Shown here in pieces: positions 58,684 through 64,000 of a DNA stretch of 64,000 nt (the stretch's first letter is position 1; the number at the start of each line of letters is the position of its first letter). The notes beneath the pieces were generated by a model. It did not search any database, was not told the origin of the DNA, and saw only the letters and a list, made by a program, of their open reading frames with translations. The position numbers were made by a program, and so were the translations under genes. Source of the stretch: Spiroplasma endosymbiont of Dioctria linearis (GTDB taxonomy: Bacteria; Bacillota_I; Bacilli_A; Mycoplasmatales; Mycoplasmataceae); NCBI RefSeq assembly GCF_964030865.1, contig NZ_OZ034984.1, forward strand, positions 372,001-436,000, written 5' to 3'.

Positions 58684-59259
58684 TTGAAAATAATAGGAGT
58701 TAGTGGTTTTATTGGAACTGGTAAAACAACTTTATTAGATCATTTAAGCAAAAACCCTAAAATAAAAGTAATTCAAGCTGATAAAGTTTCTAAAGATATT
58801 CTTTATGATAATAAAATATTAGATTTTATTAGAAAATTTATGCCAGAAGTTATGAATGAAAATAAAATTGAAAGATCAATTTTGAGAAAAATTTTATTTA
58901 ATAATCATAAACTTAATGAGAAATTTACTAAAATTGCATGACCTTTAATTTCAAATGAAATTAAAAAAATTATTGAAATTGAAAAGGATGCAGAATTAAT
59001 TTTTATTGAAGCTGCAGTTATAAGTGGGATTAAATTAAAGTTTGATAAGAAAATATTATTAACAATGGATAATGAAAAAAGATTAGAAATTGTCAAAAAA
59101 AGAGATAATAGGGAACTAGAAGAAATAGAGTCTATTACACAATTTCAAATGAAAAAACTTAAAAATACTAAATTTGATTATGTTTTAAATAATAATAAAA
59201 ATAAAAAAGAATTTTTAAAAGAGATTGATAATTTAATTGAACTAATACAAAAAAATTAG
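58684..59259 (+). CDS. coaE: dephospho-CoA kinase
   Basis: A 191-residue P-loop kinase for the last step of CoA synthesis. The P-loop is GFIGTGKTTLL (residues 8-18), followed by VIQADKVSKDIL, which carries the substrate-binding Asp, and later IFIEAAVISG and the RDNRELEE lid. A TTG at 58684 is the likely start, since AAAGAGG is correctly spaced and the GTG at 58675 lies inside that site. It is somewhat divergent but motif order and length fit. A bidirectional terminator follows. Confidence 0.85.
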
Positions 59260-59294
59260 AGTTCTTATAATTTATTAAAAAACTGAAATTTCAA

Positions 59295-59330
59295 ATAAAA
59301 ATCAAGATTTCACTCTTGATTTTTATTTTT
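59295..59330. terminator. bidirectional terminator where the strands converge
   Basis: ATAAAAATCAAGA (59295-59307) pairs with TCTTGATTTTTAT (59314-59326). It separates coaE (plus) from the minus-strand block that fills the rest of the window. Confidence 0.82.
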
Positions 59331-60067
59331 TATTTATAGGTTTTTTTGCAACTGTTAGTTTTACTTTTTTTATCATCTTTGATTAAACCAACTTGCTTTA
59401 ATGCCTCTTTAACAGCTTGTTGAATTAATTCTTGGGTTTCTTCTTGAGTAAACATTTTTTCATTATTTTTTGCTTCTTTTACTGGTTTTTTTGCTTTAGA
59501 CTTAAGTTCTTGCATTTTTTTAGATTCATTAGTGATTAAATTGCCTTTTTTAGAGACACTAGAAGGTCTTTTTGTTCTTGGGAGTAGTATTTCACTAGAA
59601 TCACTTTTACTTACTCTTTTAGGGGCCTTATATTGAGTTTCTGGATGCTCTTTTTTATAAGATTGAGCATTTTCAATAACTTTTTGTAGATCACTTGAAG
59701 AATTTGAACGTGAAGAGGGTGTTTTAGACTTATTCATTTTTGCTTTTAAAATTGCAATCCTGTCATTAATTTCTTCACTAGTAACTACCTTTGTTTCTGA
59801 TTCATCTAATGAACGTTTAGCTATTTTTTCTTTTTCTTTTTCAATTCTAACCTTAGCTTTTGCTAAAATGTCACCAATACTGCCTGGAGCATCTTTTTGT
59901 TTTGATTGACTTTGATTAATTTCTTCTTCAGTTTGAATACCATGCATTCGTCTAATTTTTGCATTAAGGTCTTCTTGAATCACTTTATTTTTATTAAAGA
60001 CATTTTGTAACTCACAAGTATGAATTTTTAAATGAGTAGGGCAAAACTTTGGTACAATTCCTGACAT
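59330..60067 (-). CDS. low-complexity cytoplasmic protein, unknown
   Basis: A 245-residue protein. The start ATG 60067 (MSGIVPKFCPTHLKIHTCEL) has a perfect GGAGG upstream; a longer frame to 60106 is not needed. The N-terminal C..H..H..C pattern (Cys9, His12, His16, Cys19) might bind zinc. The rest is Lys/Glu/Ser-rich and mostly disordered or helical (KMNKSKTPSSRSNSSSD), with a Gln-rich end. It has no Trp codon. It is the last gene of the minus-strand block. I do not recognise it. Confidence 0.7.
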   Translation of the reverse strand: MSGIVPKFCPTHLKIHTCELQNVFNKNKVIQEDLNAKIRRMHGIQTEEEINQSQSKQKDAPGSIGDILAKAKVRIEKEKEKIAKRSLDESETKVVTSEEINDRIAILKAKMNKSKTPSSRSNSSSDLQKVIENAQSYKKEHPETQYKAPKRVSKSDSSEILLPRTKRPSSVSKKGNLITNESKKMQELKSKAKKPVKEAKNNEKMFTQEETQELIQQAVKEALKQVGLIKDDKKSKTNSCKKTYK

Positions 60068-60159
60068 AAAAACCTCCATAGAATTTATTTTAAAGTAGTT
60101 ATTCAATACAATTTTAACATTATTAAGTGTTTAATAAAGGCCAAGTATCTTGTTTTTTC

Positions 60160-60193
60160 AAAAAAAGTGCATATTGTAATATGCACTTTTTTA
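60160..60193 (-). terminator. terminator of the SprT/dinB/tlyA transcript
   Basis: AAAAAAGTGCATATT (60161-60175) pairs with AATATGCACTTTTTT (60178-60192); on the minus strand it ends with a T run. It lies at the 3' end of the SprT-like gene. Confidence 0.75.
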
Positions 60194-60805
60194 TAATATT
60201 TCAAACATTATATTGCAGTCCATACATTTAATATTTAATGTTACTTCTCTTGAATTGTTTATAATAGTATCACAGCCTTTACAAAGATACTTATTACTCT
60301 TATTATAACCTTTTGGTTGATAATTAATAGCATCTTTGTGCATTAGAGACTTAAATAGGTCTTTGTTAAAATCTAACTGATTTTCAATATAATTTATAAG
60401 ATCTAGTGTAGGGGAAGTGGATGAGAAACCACGTCTAGAGTTTTTAGCAACAGTTAGCATAGCAACCTCCTCACAAATTTTTTTAAAATACTTATTGTGT
60501 CTCTGATTATTCTCAACATCTTTAATATTTCTTTCAAAATTGTATTGGTGCACCATTTCATGAACAAGTACCCCTATTATGTTTAAATAATCTCCATTTA
60601 AAGCTAAAGTTCATATAGTTATTTGATTTAACTCATCTGATCAATCTTTTGCTGTATCGAAATGACCTAATGTTAGCCTACTTTTTCGCTTACTAGTTTC
60701 AATATTTATTTTAACTTGTGAAAGGGTATTAGAAAATAAAAATTTATTTAATTGATTATGTATTGAATGAAGTTCTAAAATTAAATCATCAATTCGATAT
60801 TTCAT
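60191..60805 (-). CDS. SprT-like zinc metallopeptidase
   Basis: A 204-residue protein with the HExxH zinc motif at residues 82-86 (VHEMVHQYN) and a C-terminal Cys4 zinc ribbon (CKGC ... CMDC), the layout of SprT/Spartan proteins. In eukaryotes Spartan removes DNA-protein crosslinks; the bacterial role is less clear. ATG 60805 has a G-rich ribosome binding site before it. A TGA (Trp) lies within the frame at 60641-60643. It follows the Y-family polymerase gene by 22 bp, which suggests one transcript and a link with DNA damage. That link is inferred from position. Confidence 0.78.
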
Positions 60806-60827
60806 ATAAGACCCCCTATTTATTTTT

Positions 60828-62129
60828 TCATTTATTAATAATTTGTTCATTAGAAATGTGTACATCATCATTTTTTAAAAATTTAGATTGAACCATATTT
60901 TTTTCCATATACTTTAATAGCTTTTCTCCAGTAAAAATTTTGTTTTTTCCAAATTTTAAATTTAAGTTATAAATAACTTTTTCAACCTCATTATAGTCTA
61001 TTCCTTCCAATAAATCTATTTCGTCAATTGATAATTGTTTTGTTTGTTCAATTTGATTAGATAAATTACTTATTCGAACTCCCAACAATAATATTGGTTG
61101 ACCAGTCCATAATTCATAAAAACATTGTTTTGCAATTGAATAAATTATTTCTGGATTATTTGTAGGTTCTTGAACAGACTCTTGTTTTGTAATGTGTTTT
61201 TTTCTTAACTTATCATTATAAAATTCACTAATATTATCATCTAAATATTTAACAACTATTGTAATAGTTTTTCCTTGTAGAAATCTTTTTTTTGCTCTGT
61301 CAGCAATTTTTAAACTTAACTCATAAATTATTTCTTCAATTTCTTCATAATTAGTTGTTGTAAAATTTAAAGTTAATTCGTTACCAATTGATTTAAATTC
61401 ACTAGCTTCTCTTGAAACTTCATCGTTTCCTTTACCATTAGCTCAATATCAAAGTGTCATTCCCCTTTTACCTAATATTTCAATTAAAAAATTTAAGTCA
61501 ATTAAAGCTAAATCTCTTATAGTTAAAATATTATTTTGATTTAAAATTTTTTGAGTTGCTGGTCCTATCATAAACATTTTTTCAACATTCATTGGTCAAA
61601 GTTTTTCTTGTATTTCTTCTTCTAATAAAAATGAAATACCTTTGGGTTTATTAAAATCTACACAAGTTTTTGCTAAAAATTTATTCGTACTAATTCCAAT
61701 TGAACAAGTCAGACCTGTTTCTTTGTAAATCATATCAATAATTGCTTGAGCAGCTTTTTTAACAGAACCATATTTTCTTCAACTTTTTGTCATATCAATA
61801 TAGCACTCATCAATTGAAGCCACTTCAAAATTTTTTGTAAAATTATTATAAATAATATCAAAAACTTTTTCTGAATAATCAATATACAAACTAAAATCAG
61901 AATTAGCAATGTAAAGATCCTTACACATTTCCATTGCTTTAAAAACTGGTGTTCCTGCTTTTATTCCAAATTTTCTTGCATTATAACTTGCTGTAGTAAC
62001 AATAGCTCTTCTATTTGGCGAAGCAACAACAACATTTCTATTTCTAATACTTGGATCTTTTGCCATATGACAACTTGCAAAAAAAGCATCCATGTCTAAC
62101 AAAAAAATTACTTTTTTATTATTCTCCAT
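60828..62129 (-). CDS. dinB: DNA polymerase IV (Y family)
   Basis: A 433-residue translesion polymerase that copies across damaged DNA. Catalytic motifs are LLDMDAFFASCH at the start and SIDECYIDMT in the middle. The palm SYNARKFGIKAGTP, helix-hairpin-helix segments (IGPATQKILNQNNI) and a little-finger domain are in normal order. The start ATG 62129 overlaps the tlyA stop by 11 bases, so the genes are coupled. Length is normal. Several TGA codons encode conserved Trp. Confidence 0.94.
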
Positions 62130-62937
62130 TATTTTCAAAAAACTCCCAACATTCATTTACAAGATTTAAAATTAAATTTTCATTAAAAATATTTTCTACA
62201 TTATTTGTTTTTTTAATATAACATAAATACTCAATATTTTTTTTCTTACTACCAAGAATTGGAGATCAATTAATATCAATTATTGAAAAATTATTTTGAT
62301 TACAATAATTAATAACTCTTTTTATTGATTTTATATGTCCTTCTTTTGAATTTATTTTACCATTTTTTACATCTTCACGATCTGATTCAAATTGAGGTTT
62401 TATTAAAATAACTCCACTAGTATCTGTTTCAACGATATCTTTTAATGGTAATAATATTTTTTCTACTGATATGAAACTTACATCACAACAAAAAAAATTA
62501 ATTTCTTTCTCAAAAAAAGTTTTATTTACAATTCTAAAATTTGTTTTTTCTAAAGATTTTACTTTTGGATTACTTCTTAATTTTCAATCTAATTGATTTG
62601 TTCCAACATCAATTGCATAAACATAATCTGCATTATTTTGTAAACAACAATCTGTAAATCCTCCAGTTGAAGAACCTATATCTAAACAAACTTTATTTTC
62701 AATATTAATATTTCAATATTGAATTGCTTTTTGCAATTTATTTCCAGCTCTACTTACAAATTCATTTTCTTGTTTAATTAATTTTATTATTATTTTTTCT
62801 TGATCAAATAATGTTCCAGGTTTAGTTATTTTTTCTTCGTTAACTAAAACTTTTCCATCAATTATAAAACCTCTTGCTTTATTTCTGTTTTCAGTTAATT
62901 CTAAATCTAATAAAATTTGATCAAGTCTTTTTTTCAT
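62119..62937 (-). CDS. tlyA: TlyA-family rRNA methyltransferase / hemolysin-like protein
   Basis: A 272-residue protein. The N-terminal S4 RNA-binding domain reads MKKRLDQILLDLELTENRNKARGFIIDGKVLVN. A Rossmann methyltransferase domain follows with CLDIGSSTGGFTDCCLQNNADYVYAIDVG, typical of TlyA, which methylates ribosomal RNA. AGGAG precedes ATG 62937. It overlaps dinB by 11 bases and lies 22 bp after the next upstream unknown gene, suggesting one operon. The hemolysin label comes from the family's history and is not shown here. Confidence 0.92.
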
Positions 62938-62959
62938 ATAAAATTATCTCCTGGAATTT

Positions 62960-63832
62960 TTATTTTTTAAATTTTCTTTTCTTTGTTAGATTTATTCTTT
63001 GTTCCTTTAAATTACTTATTTTTTTGTTATTTTCAATATTTTCATAAAGTTGATTTTCTTTATGAACTCATTTACTTAATTTTTTAAATAATTCACTACC
63101 ATATGTATCTTCAAAACCTTTTTTTATTGTTTCTAGTTTTTTCATATATTTGGTTGTTGATAATGAAAACGGTTTTGTTAAGTTCAATTTTTTGTAGTTA
63201 CCTTCGTTTAAAGAATCTTTAATATCTAAAAGCATTTTATCTTTTTCTTCATTAGAATCTACATAAATTTCTTCACTGTTTTTAAGAACTTCAGATTGAA
63301 AATCATCTTCTTTTAAAAGATTTTCCAAAAAATTATCCTGATTAGATTCTTTTGAAATTGATTCTCCAAAGTCTTGAATTGTTTTCTCAACTAATGGATC
63401 CATTTCTTTTGTATAAAGAAGATCATCATCTAGTTCCATTGAAGAATGTTCTTTAAATGGTTCAGAAAGATTTAAAATATTTTTTTGATAAGTTTTTTTT
63501 AAGTTGGTACCAGTGTTATCTATTTTATTCTTTTGATTTTCAAAATCCAAAATATAATGTTCTGGTAAGTTATCATATAATTCCTTATTAAATTGATTTA
63601 ATTCTCTTATCAAAGTATCTTCTGAACCTGTGGGAATAACAATTAATTTATCATATTCTAATAAAATTTTTTTATCAGTTTTTGTTTTTAAATGTAATAT
63701 TCTTCTTAGTTCTTTTAAGTTATCAAAAAATTCCACGTTTTCCTTACTAGTTTGTTTATGAAGTAAGTCAACAATTTCTTTATCTTTTGAAATTTTTTCT
63801 AAAAAATAATTTTTATCAATAATATCTTTCAT
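62960..63832 (-). CDS. cytoplasmic protein, unknown
   Basis: A 290-residue soluble protein. The start ATG 63832 has GAGGGAT upstream; a TTG at 63847 would overlap that site. The end runs through TGA (63068-63070, Trp) to TAA at 62960, with a Lys/Arg-rich C-terminus (NLTKKRKFKK). The middle is Asp/Glu-rich and helical. It lies between a truncated upstream gene and tlyA, in an apparent operon. No family is recognised. Confidence 0.65.
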
Positions 63833-63836
63833 TTTT

Positions 63837-64000
63837 TTATCCCTCAAATATTTTCTTTATGACTGTTTCAATGTCCATGGTTAAATCTTTTAATAATAAT
63901 TCCTTTTCACCATGCTTTATATTAATTTTATCAAATGAGAAGCTAAATATATTAAGATTATTATATCTATTTTTAATATTTGTAAATAAATTATTTTTAT
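63837..64000 (-). CDS. 3' end of a minus-strand gene cut by the window edge
   Basis: The last 54 codons of a frame that begins beyond 64000. They read roughly NNLFTNIKNRYNNLNIF, then INIKHGEKELLLKDLTMDIETVIKKIFEG, and stop at TAA 63837-63839. The next gene starts only four bases later, so this belongs to the same transcript as the unknown gene, tlyA, dinB and the SprT-like gene. Its position beside tlyA recalls the xse genes of other Firmicutes, but the fragment is too short to name. Confidence 0.5.
   Translation of the reverse strand, partial: KNNLFTNIKNRYNNLNIFSFSFDKINIKHGEKELLLKDLTMDIETVIKKIFEG

Overview
The window comes from a wall-less mollicute of the Spiroplasma/Entomoplasma/Mesoplasma group. 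The DNA is extremely AT-rich. In-frame TGA codons fall where conserved families have Trp (GH1, ValRS, DinB, PTS), so UGA is read as tryptophan. Lipoproteins carry short MKK...C signals and sugar uptake is PTS-based. All gene boundaries below use genetic code 4. No rRNA, tRNA or CRISPR array was recognised.

Layout. 0.3-2.0 kb: a surface lipoprotein. 2.2-5.6 kb: a pile-up of insertion sequences, in which a 1,434-bp element with 18-bp perfect terminal inverted repeats sits inside a decayed IS3-type element. 5.7-11 kb: an operon of a sulfatase, a PTS permease and a ROK kinase behind a perfect operator-like palindrome. 11.2-13.9 kb: anaerobic ribonucleotide reductase NrdD with its activase NrdG. 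13.9-26 kb: a tandem array of RpiR regulators, GH1 6-phospho-beta-glucosidases and EIIABC permeases, some intact and some decaying. 26-31 kb: glyA and a P-type cation ATPase. 31.3-35.5 kb: an envelope cluster of a membrane protein, a GDSL lipase-like lipoprotein and a large lipoprotein. 35.7-43.2 kb: small membrane proteins, an ABC ATPase-permease fusion, msrA and a Pr6Pr-like protein. 43.3-46.3 kb: valS behind a T-box leader. 46.3-53 kb: a ComEC-like protein, rpsT, holA and an alkyltransferase-like protein. 53-59.3 kb: a fructose-type PTS, unknown proteins and coaE. 59.3-64 kb: a minus-strand block with an unknown protein, a SprT-like protease, a Y-family polymerase, tlyA and further unknown genes.

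Metabolic picture. The cell imports phosphorylated beta-glucosides with EIIABC proteins and cleaves them inside with GH1 enzymes, probably under RpiR control. The sulfatase/ROK/PTS operon suggests use of a sulfated or otherwise decorated host sugar. NrdDG points to dNTP synthesis without oxygen. Nearly all genes to 59.3 kb are on the plus strand and all genes after it are on the minus strand.

The most notable signals are the loss of the phosphorylatable His in two EIIA domains, a shared C-terminal domain of about 210 residues on three sugar permeases, repeated hairpin and box motifs upstream of those permeases, and the nested insertion sequence.
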